Source: Thiopseudomonas sp.
Lineage (GTDB): Bacteria > Pseudomonadota > Gammaproteobacteria > Pseudomonadales > Pseudomonadaceae
DNA: 64,000 bases
Assembly: GCA_023228985.1 (NCBI GenBank)
Contig: JALOAC010000006.1
Location: 26,965-90,964, forward strand
Direction of reading: 5' to 3'
Shown: piece by piece, positions 8,688 to 16,740 of the stretch
Layout of the letters: the number at the start of each line of letters is the position of its first letter
Numbering within the stretch: the stretch's first letter is position 1
Notes under the pieces: model-generated
What the model saw: the letters and a program-made list of their open reading frames with translations, nothing else
What the model was told of the DNA's origin: nothing
Databases searched by the model: none
Program-made: the position numbers and the translations under genes

Positions 8688-9608
8688 ATGGATAGCCTAG
8701 GCCGCACGCATATTCAATTGAGCGATTTACTTCATGCTCAACAACAACTACAAACCTCTGGATTGCTGTGCGGCAGTGCAGCAAAAAGCTCACTGCTGGG
8801 TCTGCATCACTCTCGTCTGCGTGGTCGCGGCATGGAGTTTGACCAAGTACGCGCTTATCAATCAGGTGACGATGTACGCAATATCGACTGGCGAGTAACT
8901 GCACGTACCGGAGAAGCGCACAGCAAGGTTTTTCAGGAAGAAAGAGAACACCCCGTATTTTTAATCGTAGAGCAAAGCCCAGCGATGTTCTTTGCCAGCC
9001 AAGGTAACTTTAAATCCGTCCAAGCAGCTTATATTGCCAGCTTGTTCGCCTGGGCTGCACACGCCAACCACGATCGAGTCGGCGGACTGGTCTTTTCAGA
9101 AACACTCTATGCTGAAATAAGGCCACAACGTCATCAGCGCGGCGTACTTAAACTGCTAAGCCAGCTGGCTCAGGCCAATCAGGAGCTTACTGAGCCGTTA
9201 GCTAGCAGTGAAAACAACCCTTTACAGCAGGCGTTAATCTACAGCCGTTCCATTTTAAAACCCGGCAGCTTAATCATTATCATCTGCGATGAGCGCAATA
9301 TCAGCCCTCACACCTCGGCTTTAATACAAACCTTGGCGCAGCGCTTTGATTTAATTTTAGTGCCGATCTCTGACCCTCTAGAGCACCAGCTTCCTCATAG
9401 TAGAGGACTGGTTTTTCAACAAGCAGCGCGCTTCCTGACCATCAACGGACATCAGTCGAACGTTGGTAAGCAATGGCAACAGCTAGGCGGCCAGTATCGG
9501 CAACAATGGCGCAAGCTGGCTCAGCAAGCTAACCTTGCATTATTTCCGCTGACCACTGCTACCAGCATTGCCCAGCAGCTAACCACGCTAAACAGCCTGA
9601 TGAAATAA
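8688..9608 (+). CDS. DUF58 domain-containing protein
   Basis: A 306-residue protein with the DUF58 signature GRGMEFDQVRAYQSGDDVRNIDWRVTAR in its first third, the part that pairs with MoxR ATPases, followed by a VWA-like fold without a clear MIDAS. No membrane segment is obvious. Second gene of the moxR-bat operon, five bases before the next. The biochemical role is unknown. Confidence 0.9.
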   Translation: MDSLGRTHIQLSDLLHAQQQLQTSGLLCGSAAKSSLLGLHHSRLRGRGMEFDQVRAYQSGDDVRNIDWRVTARTGEAHSKVFQEEREHPVFLIVEQSPAMFFASQGNFKSVQAAYIASLFAWAAHANHDRVGGLVFSETLYAEIRPQRHQRGVLKLLSQLAQANQELTEPLASSENNPLQQALIYSRSILKPGSLIIIICDERNISPHTSALIQTLAQRFDLILVPISDPLEHQLPHSRGLVFQQAARFLTINGHQSNVGKQWQQLGGQYRQQWRKLAQQANLALFPLTTATSIAQQLTTLNSLMK

Positions 9609-9612
9609 CACC

Positions 9613-10104
9613 ATGACGACTACCCTAGCCCAGATGCAGCCTTTGCTTTACCCGCCAATCAGCAGTAACTCGCTGAACTGGATGAGTTTTGCCTTGGTAG
9701 TGGCAGCACTGTGCATAGTCGCTGGATTAATCCTATACAGACGCAAACGCAGCAAGCCCTTAGCGCAAGCCACCCCCACAACCATTGAGCAGTTTCGCCA
9801 ACAAGCCTTACTAGAGCTGGCAAACATAACCCGCCCGAACGCAGGTGAGTTAGCAGGCTCCTGGCTACAACAAATTAACCAGCTCCTAAAGCGTCTATGC
9901 TCGGTGCGCTATCCGGAATACGACAGTCACCGCTTAACAGGACGTGAATGGCTGGCCTTTCTCGACAGCAGATGCCCAGCCGCTGGTCTAACGCGCTGGA
10001 TGATCCTAGCAGAAGGCAGTTATCAACCTGAGTGCCGTTTGGATGAGCAAGCAATAGATGCTTTATACAACGCCATACAGATATGGATTAATAAACATGT
10101 TTAG
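9613..10104 (+). CDS. DUF4381 domain-containing membrane protein
   Basis: A 163-residue protein with one transmembrane segment at about residues 22-42 (NWMSFALVVAALCIVAGLIL) followed by a basic RRKRSK stop-transfer, then a soluble helical domain with LTGREWLAFLD. It matches DUF4381 proteins found in moxR-bat operons. Its stop overlaps the next start by eight bases. Function unknown; topology suggests a large cytoplasmic C-terminal part. Confidence 0.85.
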   Translation: MTTTLAQMQPLLYPPISSNSLNWMSFALVVAALCIVAGLILYRRKRSKPLAQATPTTIEQFRQQALLELANITRPNAGELAGSWLQQINQLLKRLCSVRYPEYDSHRLTGREWLAFLDSRCPAAGLTRWMILAEGSYQPECRLDEQAIDALYNAIQIWINKHV

Positions 10105-11095
10105 CTTTGCATGGCCCTGGCTGTTTATCTGCCTACCACTGCCTTGGTTTTTTTACCGAAAACTAGCCCCCGCCATGCCACAACAAAGCGCCTTAAAAAC
10201 CCCATTTTTTGCTGAATTACAAAAACTGTCTGTGCAACAAAGCAAATATAACTACTACAGAGTAAGTAGGACTTTAGCTTTGCTGGGTATTTGGCTCTTG
10301 ATCATCACTGCTGCAGCGCGCCCACAAAGCTATCATCTGGATACGCAATTACCCACTGAGGGGCGCGCGCTTTTTTTAGCTGTGGATATTTCCAACTCGA
10401 TGCTGATCAAAGATATAGATAGCCAGCCCGAACAGCTTTCACGAGCTGACTTCGTCAAAGCTTTCACTCGCGAACTGATTGAACAACGCCCCAGCGATCG
10501 TATAGGCCTGATTTTATTTGCCAGCCAGCCATACCTACAATCCCCCTTAACCCATGACCACAAAACGCTCAGCCAATGGTTAAGTGATGCGCAGCCCGGC
10601 ATGGCTGGAGAGCATACTGCTATTGGTGACGCCATTGGCTTGACCATTAAAAAACTACGTCAATCAAGCAATACACATAAAGTACTTGTTCTTATTACTG
10701 ACGGTGCTAACAACAGTGGTGTTATGCCGCCTTTGACTGCAGCAAATCTAGCCGCTGAACAGGGCTTAAAAATCTACACCATAGGTATTGGCGCTACGGC
10801 TGATGAGCAAGGTGCCACCGCACAGCACGATCTGGATGAGCCCTTACTGCAAAGTATCGCGACACTGACCCGGGGCAAATACTTTCGCCTACAGTTCCTC
10901 GAACAGCTTCCAGAACTGTTAACCTATTTTGAGCACATTGAACCCAGCACCCATCCTGTCCACAGCTATCGGATACAGGAGCTTTACCCATACCCTTTAA
11001 TTGCAGCTGTACTTTTAGCCTTTCTTTTAGCTTTACTTAGTTTTATTCGTTTCTTATACAGCACGCGGCAATTGCAAAGGAGGCAGCTTGGATAA
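10097..11095 (+). CDS. VWA domain-containing membrane protein, BatA type
   Basis: A 332-residue protein with two N-terminal membrane segments, a VWA domain with an intact MIDAS motif (Asp97, Ser99, Ser101 in AVDISNSM), and a C-terminal membrane segment near residue 300. This is the BatA layout of the Bacteroides aerotolerance operon. The ATG at 10097 is preferred; an in-frame ATG 39 bases upstream would overlap the previous gene by 47 bases. Family known, function only inferred: envelope stress tolerance with MoxR. Confidence 0.88.
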   Translation: MFSFAWPWLFICLPLPWFFYRKLAPAMPQQSALKTPFFAELQKLSVQQSKYNYYRVSRTLALLGIWLLIITAAARPQSYHLDTQLPTEGRALFLAVDISNSMLIKDIDSQPEQLSRADFVKAFTRELIEQRPSDRIGLILFASQPYLQSPLTHDHKTLSQWLSDAQPGMAGEHTAIGDAIGLTIKKLRQSSNTHKVLVLITDGANNSGVMPPLTAANLAAEQGLKIYTIGIGATADEQGATAQHDLDEPLLQSIATLTRGKYFRLQFLEQLPELLTYFEHIEPSTHPVHSYRIQELYPYPLIAAVLLAFLLALLSFIRFLYSTRQLQRRQLG

Positions 11096-12683
11096 CTTTA
11101 GTGTTCTCTGGCCAGCGTTTAATCTTCCCTATGCGCTGTTGCTCACTCCTACGCTTTGGCTGCTGATGTATTTAGTACAGCGCTCGAGCCGACGCGTACA
11201 GCAGTGGGAGCAAATATTACCTAAAGCCTTCCATAGCGCTTTACTCAGTCAAGTCAAACACGATAACCGACGCTGGCCAACCCTGTTACTAGGGATTGCC
11301 AGCCTGTGTTTAGGTTTAGCTTTAAGCCAGCCACACTGGACAGTCAAACACGAGCAAATAACCAGTATGCAAATAGAGCCATTAGTCCTAGTCATACAGC
11401 TTACGCCCGAAAGTCTTGCCACTGATTTAGCACCCAGCCGTTTGCAACGCATTCAACACAAAGTGATACAGCTTACCAACCTGCATGAACAGGCCAATAC
11501 AGCTATAGTTGTTTACGCTGGCTCCGCTCACACCTTAGTGCCGTTAAGCTCTGACAAACAAGCAATAGAAAACCTGCTGATTGCCTTAAGCCCTTCGCTA
11601 ATGCCAGTTGCTGGCAACAATGCCGGACTCGCCGTTGAGCGGGCGATACAACTATTAGAGCAAGGCGGTCAGAGACAAGGACAGATTCTGCTCTTTAGTT
11701 ATGGCTTAAATGCCACTGAGCAGCGCGACATTAGCAAATTAATGCACAACTCAGCCTACCAACTTAGCATTCTAGGCGTGGGTACGACTCAAGGAGCGCC
11801 CATCACCGATGAGCAAACCGGACGATTAATTACCGACAGCCAAGGCAATATCTTAATCAGCCAACTGGATGAACTAGGCTTGCAAAAATTTAGCCAAAAA
11901 ACCGGTATTCGTTACGCCAGACTGACTCACGACGGTTACGATACCGACCAGTTAAAACTAACCGCTAGCAACCAGAGGCAACTTGCGCACAGCAGTATGG
12001 CTAGGCAAGACAACCAAGGATTTTGGTTTGTGCTGCCCCTAATACTGTTACTCCCACCGCTAGCACGGCGCGGCTGGCTGCTGAGTCTGCTCTTTGGTTT
12101 TTATCTGGTGGCGCCGCAGCCCAGTTACGCATGGCAGCTACCCTTTATTACCGCGCAAAACCCGCTAGAACAGATCTTGGCAGATCCACACCAAGCTCTG
12201 AGCGAGCTTGATGACCCTATGTGGCAAGGTATCGCCGCCTACCATGCGCAAGATTACCCGTTAGCCATTGAATATTTTAACCAAGCTAATAACGCCATGG
12301 CCTACTACAACAAAGCCAATGCTTTTATGCAGCTAGAAAATTATGAACACGCCATCCTCAGTTACGAGCAAGCGCTTAGCTTAGAACCCAACTTAAGCGT
12401 CGCGCAACACAACCTGCATCTGGCACAAGAGCTATTTGCACGACAAAATACTGAGCAGGAAAAAGAGGCTGAGCCTGAAACCCTACCCGAAGAGCAGCAG
12501 CCGCTAGCAATCAGCGCCCAGCTGGGCTTAACCGAACAAGCAGACTCAACCGACTCTCAAGAACATGCTAATGTGACGCCAATTATTGATATTGAAACTT
12601 GGCTGAACCAGATCCCTGACAACCCAAGCGAATTGTTGCGACGCAAATTCTGGTTCGAACAGTTCGGCACAGGAACTCCCTAA
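11088..12683 (+). CDS. VWA and TPR domain membrane protein, BatB/BatC type
   Basis: A 531-residue protein with N-terminal membrane segments, a VWA-like domain (about residues 90-290), a further membrane pair near 315-345, two or three TPR repeats (about 385-450) and an acidic Gln/Glu-rich tail. It thus joins the BatB and BatC parts in one chain. The MIDAS motif is degenerate: VIQLTPESL stands where DxSxS is expected, so metal binding is doubtful. The start is TTG with AAGGAGG four bases upstream, and it overlaps the BatA-type gene by eight bases. Confidence 0.86.
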   Translation: MDNFSVLWPAFNLPYALLLTPTLWLLMYLVQRSSRRVQQWEQILPKAFHSALLSQVKHDNRRWPTLLLGIASLCLGLALSQPHWTVKHEQITSMQIEPLVLVIQLTPESLATDLAPSRLQRIQHKVIQLTNLHEQANTAIVVYAGSAHTLVPLSSDKQAIENLLIALSPSLMPVAGNNAGLAVERAIQLLEQGGQRQGQILLFSYGLNATEQRDISKLMHNSAYQLSILGVGTTQGAPITDEQTGRLITDSQGNILISQLDELGLQKFSQKTGIRYARLTHDGYDTDQLKLTASNQRQLAHSSMARQDNQGFWFVLPLILLLPPLARRGWLLSLLFGFYLVAPQPSYAWQLPFITAQNPLEQILADPHQALSELDDPMWQGIAAYHAQDYPLAIEYFNQANNAMAYYNKANAFMQLENYEHAILSYEQALSLEPNLSVAQHNLHLAQELFARQNTEQEKEAEPETLPEEQQPLAISAQLGLTEQADSTDSQEHANVTPIIDIETWLNQIPDNPSELLRRKFWFEQFGTGTP

Positions 12684-14278
12684 TGCGTATTTTCCTATTA
12701 GCTTTACTATTTGCTAGTCAGTGGCTGCTAGGCTCTTATGCATTAGCCTTTACTTTTAGCGCACAAACCGACCGACAACAGTTATTTTTAGGTGAGAGCC
12801 TAGAGCTTACCTTAGAGCTGGATGACTTAAGCTACTTTGTTGAACCTGATATCAGCACGTTAAAGCTACACTTTGAGCTGCTCTCGAGCCAGCGCAACAG
12901 CTCGACTAAAAACGGCACAGAGCCCGTACAACAGTGGGTATTTAAGCTGTTGCCAAAAGTAACTGGCGAATTAGAAATACCACCCATCACGCTCGGCAAG
13001 TACTCCAGCAGCCCAATTAGCATCCAAGTAAAAAGCTTTCTTGCACCCAAAACCCTTGCCCTAGAGCCGGTTTACATGGACTCTCAAGTCGATACCGAGC
13101 AAGTCTATTTGCAAGCGCAGGTGATTTTAACCTTAAGGATTTATCACTCTATCCCACTTTACGCGAGCGGCCAGCTGAGCACCCTAAGCATGCCCGACGC
13201 ACGGGTAGAGCCTTTAGGAAAACCGCGCAGCTTTGAGCAGTTTATCAACGGCGTTCGTCATGGCGTCATCGAAATACGTTATGCAATTTTTCCGCAAAAA
13301 ACCGGCCAATTAATTATTCCAGCGTTAGAGTTTTCCGCCACACTCACCGGTCATGACCCAAGCTCGTTAGAGCCGCCTAGAAATCTTCCGGGGCAACAAG
13401 TGCAGGTGTACTCAGCACAAATACCGTTAGAGGTTATGCCACCGCCAGCACAGTTCCCTAGCGACGCAATTTGGCTGCCTGCACAGGCGTTGCAGCTAGA
13501 GCAGCAATGGAGCCCCGAACAGGCAGAACTCAACACTGAACAAGCGCTAACGCGCACGGTATTGATGCGCATCTACGGTCAGCCTAGCTCTACGATCCCG
13601 GCCCTACTTCCTCAGCAACAAGACAACTTTCATAGCTATGCTAATCCTGTTCAAAAACAACAAATAGCCAACGAGCAAGGAATCGTCAGCATCCACCACG
13701 AACAATTAGCGCTGGTGGGCGAAAATAGCGGACATTATGAAATCCCCGCCATTAGGCTACCTTGGTGGAACACCGTCACGAATCAACTTGAATACGCTGA
13801 GCTGCCTGCCCACTTCGTGCAAATCAAACCAAAAAAACAAGATCTTAATCTCAGTGATATTTTTTATTTTTATAAAGACTTAATCCTTTGGCAAATAACT
13901 AGTGCAGTATTCGCCCTAACCAGCCTGTTATTTTTCTTGCTATGGCGTCATGCCAGACGTCAACCAGCCGTTATCAATAGCTCCAGCGCGAACAATGCCC
14001 GCCTCATAGAAAACCTTAAGCGCGCCTGTAAAAGTAACGAACCTATCCTCGCTCGTGCTGCCCTTGATGCTCTGGCACGCAACACCGAGTTCACACCTAA
14101 CGCAGCAGCCAAAATCTCAAGTAATTTCCATACAGCCTTAACTGAGCTCAATGCGGTGCTTTACACTGAAACAGAACAACAATGGCACGGTAAAAATCTT
14201 TGGCAGGCCTTCTCAGATCTGAATAGCCTCAATACCCCCCAAGATAACGCCACTTTACCGCCCTTATATCCTCCTTAA
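12683..14278 (+). CDS. BatD family protein
   Basis: A 531-residue protein with a Sec signal peptide (MRIFLLALLFASQWLLGSYALA), a long beta-rich periplasmic region, one membrane segment near residues 400-420 (LILWQITSAVFALTSLLFFLLW) and a short cytoplasmic tail. This is the BatD layout. Its ATG shares one base with the stop of the preceding gene (TAATG). Last gene of the operon. Role inferred from the operon: envelope or oxidative-stress tolerance. Confidence 0.87.
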   Translation: MRIFLLALLFASQWLLGSYALAFTFSAQTDRQQLFLGESLELTLELDDLSYFVEPDISTLKLHFELLSSQRNSSTKNGTEPVQQWVFKLLPKVTGELEIPPITLGKYSSSPISIQVKSFLAPKTLALEPVYMDSQVDTEQVYLQAQVILTLRIYHSIPLYASGQLSTLSMPDARVEPLGKPRSFEQFINGVRHGVIEIRYAIFPQKTGQLIIPALEFSATLTGHDPSSLEPPRNLPGQQVQVYSAQIPLEVMPPPAQFPSDAIWLPAQALQLEQQWSPEQAELNTEQALTRTVLMRIYGQPSSTIPALLPQQQDNFHSYANPVQKQQIANEQGIVSIHHEQLALVGENSGHYEIPAIRLPWWNTVTNQLEYAELPAHFVQIKPKKQDLNLSDIFYFYKDLILWQITSAVFALTSLLFFLLWRHARRQPAVINSSSANNARLIENLKRACKSNEPILARAALDALARNTEFTPNAAAKISSNFHTALTELNAVLYTETEQQWHGKNLWQAFSDLNSLNTPQDNATLPPLYPP

Positions 14279-14309
14279 GGATATACAGCAGGTTCTTCTG
14301 CTAATTTAT

Positions 14310-14360
14310 GCTAAAATGCTGTGGTTTAGCTGCTTAGCAAGCTACAGCACTTTGTTTTAT
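14310..14360 (+). terminator. Bulged hairpin in the gap before the DAHP synthase gene
   Basis: TGCTGT pairs with ACAGCA, with an inner AGCT/AGCT pair and a five-base bulge, followed by CTTTGTTTTAT. It may end the bat operon, or form a leader structure ahead of the aromatic-pathway gene, whose regulation by attenuation would be plausible. The fold is imperfect and no leader peptide rich in Phe, Tyr or Trp was found. Confidence 0.35.
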
Positions 14361-14424
14361 ACAAAGATTTTTATTCAAGCTAAGTGCCATTCAAATCACT
14401 TATATATTTTAAACGAGTAACAGC

Positions 14425-15510
14425 ATGGCCGATTTACCTATAGATAACCTTAACATTGCTTCCAATGTTCCCTTAGTTACCCCAGAGCAGATCAAAACCA
14501 AACTTCCACTAACCGCAGCAGCGCAACACACTGTTAGTCATGGTCGTCAGGTTGTCCGCGATATTCTCGATGGCAAGGATCACCGTCTATTCATTGTTAT
14601 AGGTCCTTGTTCTATCCACGATTTAAAAGCCGCCCACGAATACGCTGATCGCTTAAAAGCTTTAGCAGAAGAAGTATCTGACACGCTGTTTTTAATTATG
14701 CGCGTGTATTTTGAAAAACCCCGCACTACGGTGGGTTGGAAGGGCTTAATTAACGACCCCTACCTGAATGACAGTTTTAAAATTGAAGACGGCTTACATA
14801 TTGGCCGCAAGTTATTATTGGATTTAGCTGAAAAAGGCTTGCCTACAGCTACTGAAGCACTGGATCCCATTACACCGCAGTACATGCAGGATCTTATCAG
14901 CTGGTCAGCCATTGGCGCGCGCACCACTGAATCACAGACTCACCGTGAAATGGCTTCCGGCCTATCCTCAGCCGTTGGCTTTAAAAACGGTACCGATGGC
15001 GGTTTAACTGTAGCCATTAACGCCCTACAATCGGTTTCTAGTCCGCACCGCTTCTTAGGTATTGACCAGCATGGTTCTGTCTCTATAGTGACTACTAAGG
15101 GCAACACCTACGGCCATATTGTTTTACGCGGTGGCAATGGCAAACCCAACTATGACTCAGTCAGTGTTGCCGTGTGTGAGCAAGAGCTGAAGAAAGGTAA
15201 AATAAGCGCTAACTTGATGATTGATTGCAGTCATGCCAACTCAAACAAAGATCCAAGTTTGCAGCCGCTGGTAATGGAAAATATCACCAATCAAATTGTT
15301 GACGGCAACGAGTCAATTTCTAGCTTGATGATCGAAAGCCACCTTGGCTGGGGTAATCAAAATATTTGTGAAGATCTTGACCAGCTTAAATACGGTGTAT
15401 CTGTTACCGATGCTTGTATTGACTGGGCAACTACGGAAAACTCTATCCGTGATATGCATAGAAAGCTCAAAGATGTACTGCCTAAGCGCAAGCGTAATCA
15501 AGCCAAATAA
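14425..15510 (+). CDS. 3-deoxy-7-phosphoheptulonate synthase (class I DAHP synthase)
   Basis: Catalyses the first step of aromatic amino acid synthesis, condensing phosphoenolpyruvate and erythrose 4-phosphate. The 361 residues match the AroF/AroG/AroH class: IGPCSIHD near residue 56 with the metal-binding Cys, EKPRTTVGWKGL, ARTTESQ and DCSHANSNKDP. The N-terminal extension of about 50 residues is that of feedback-regulated forms; whether Tyr, Phe or Trp inhibits cannot be read. It stands alone between the bat operon and dksA and ends at a hairpin terminator. Confidence 0.94.
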   Translation: MADLPIDNLNIASNVPLVTPEQIKTKLPLTAAAQHTVSHGRQVVRDILDGKDHRLFIVIGPCSIHDLKAAHEYADRLKALAEEVSDTLFLIMRVYFEKPRTTVGWKGLINDPYLNDSFKIEDGLHIGRKLLLDLAEKGLPTATEALDPITPQYMQDLISWSAIGARTTESQTHREMASGLSSAVGFKNGTDGGLTVAINALQSVSSPHRFLGIDQHGSVSIVTTKGNTYGHIVLRGGNGKPNYDSVSVAVCEQELKKGKISANLMIDCSHANSNKDPSLQPLVMENITNQIVDGNESISSLMIESHLGWGNQNICEDLDQLKYGVSVTDACIDWATTENSIRDMHRKLKDVLPKRKRNQAK

Positions 15511-15529
15511 AATTGATGTTGCTGGCTAG

Positions 15530-15554
15530 AAAACCTCTAAAACAGAGGTTTTAT
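15530..15554 (+). terminator. Terminator after the DAHP synthase gene
   Basis: Nine-base-pair stem AAAACCTCT/AGAGGTTTT with a five-base loop and trailing ATT. Confidence 0.7.
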
Positions 15555-15689
15555 TAACCATAAGTGTTAATCAGCATTGATTACTAACTATTTGAGCTAG
15601 CAACCTGCCTTTGTTTCTGGTAAGTTCGCCGGCTTAATAAAAGCAGAGAGATCTGCAAGACGTTTTTTAGTATGTAGGAGGCAGTTAAA

Positions 15690-16130
15690 ATGCCTAAGAA
15701 AAATGACAATCAAAGCCTATTGACTCGCGCCTTTGTTCCCTACAAAGAAACTAAGGGCGAAGAGTACATGAGCGAAAGAATGCGCGCTCATTTCGTTGAT
15801 ATCCTCAACACTTGGAAACAAGAGTTGCGCGAGGAAGTTGATCGCACTGTTAACTACATGAAAGACGAGGCGGCTAACTTTCCTGACCCAGCGGATCGCG
15901 CTAGCCAGGAAGAGGAATTTAGCTTAGAACTCAGAACGCGAGATCGTGAACGCAAACTAATTAAGAAAATCGACGAAACCCTTCAACTCATTGAAGACGA
16001 AGATTATGGCTGGTGTGATGCCTGCGGTGTCGAAATTGGTTTACGTCGTCTTGAAGCTCGTCCTACAGCAACGCTTTGCATCGACTGCAAAACACTGGCT
16101 GAAATAAAAGAAAAACAAATGAGCAGCTAA
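15690..16130 (+). CDS. dksA: RNA polymerase-binding transcription factor DksA
   Basis: Binds the secondary channel of RNA polymerase and, with ppGpp, adjusts transcription of rRNA and amino acid genes. The 146 residues show the coiled-coil with the tip sequence DPADRASQEEE and a four-cysteine zinc finger (CDAC...CIDC) near residues 109-133. A strong AGGAGG site precedes the ATG. Monocistronic, ending in a bidirectional terminator shared with the isc operon. Confidence 0.95.
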   Translation: MPKKNDNQSLLTRAFVPYKETKGEEYMSERMRAHFVDILNTWKQELREEVDRTVNYMKDEAANFPDPADRASQEEEFSLELRTRDRERKLIKKIDETLQLIEDEDYGWCDACGVEIGLRRLEARPTATLCIDCKTLAEIKEKQMSS

Positions 16131-16144
16131 ATATTAGCAGCTAC

Positions 16145-16177
16145 AAAAAAAAGCGGAGTCTATACTCCGCTTTTTTA
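16145..16177. terminator. Bidirectional terminator between dksA and iscX
   Basis: AAAAAAGCGGAGT pairs with ACTCCGCTTTTTT around a short loop, with an A run on one side and a T run on the other, so it can end both convergent transcripts. Confidence 0.9.
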
Positions 16178-16188
16178 ATGGTCTTTTA

Positions 16189-16383
16189 TTAGTCTAATTC
16201 TTCAATCCAGGCTGCCTGAATCGCCTCCAACACCTTTTCACCACTACGCTGGGGATCATCATCAAAGCCTTCCAGCTCAGTCACCAAACGATGCAAATTC
16301 ACAAAATTGATATAGCGCGGATCTACATCTGTGTGTTTTTCACTTAATTCAATCGCAATATCTAACACATCAATCCATTTCAT
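16189..16383 (-). CDS. iscX: Fe-S cluster assembly protein IscX
   Basis: Small acidic protein (64 residues) that binds IscS and modulates cluster assembly, possibly as an iron-dependent regulator. The blocks WIDVLDIAIELSE, DPRYINFVNLHRLV and GEKVLEAIQAAWIEE are those of IscX. Two starts compete: the ATG used here has AGAGGA six bases upstream, whereas a TTG two codons earlier would give MSMKW, closer to homologues but with the ribosome site almost touching it. Last gene of the isc operon, 10 bases after fdx. Confidence 0.92.
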   Translation of the reverse strand: MKWIDVLDIAIELSEKHTDVDPRYINFVNLHRLVTELEGFDDDPQRSGEKVLEAIQAAWIEELD

Positions 16384-16393
16384 AGACAATCCT

Positions 16394-16732
16394 CTATTGA
16401 CGTTCAGACACCTGATTAATGGTGTACTTAGGAATTTCTACCGTTAAATCTTCATCCTGCACTACTGCCTGACATGACAGCCGTGACTCATGCTCTAAGC
16501 CCCAGGCTTTATCTAACATGTCATCCTCTAGTTCATCGGACTCCGGCAACGAATCAAAGCCTTCGCGCACAATCACGTGACAGGTAGTACAGGCGCAGGA
16601 CATCTCGCAAGCGTGTTCTATTTCGATACCGTTGCGCTTAGCTACCTCTAAAATGGTTTCGCCAGGCTGCGCCTCAACGACCGCCCCATCCGGACATAGC
16701 TCGGCATGGGGTAAAAAAACTATCTGTGACAT
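16394..16732 (-). CDS. fdx: Isc-type 2Fe-2S ferredoxin
   Basis: Electron donor in Fe-S cluster assembly. At 112 residues it shows the four ligands Cys42, Cys48, Cys51 and Cys87, plus the extra Cys46 that marks Isc ferredoxins. It is eight bases behind hscA. Confidence 0.95.
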   Translation of the reverse strand: MSQIVFLPHAELCPDGAVVEAQPGETILEVAKRNGIEIEHACEMSCACTTCHVIVREGFDSLPESDELEDDMLDKAWGLEHESRLSCQAVVQDEDLTVEIPKYTINQVSERQ

Positions 16733-16740
16733 AAACGCTC

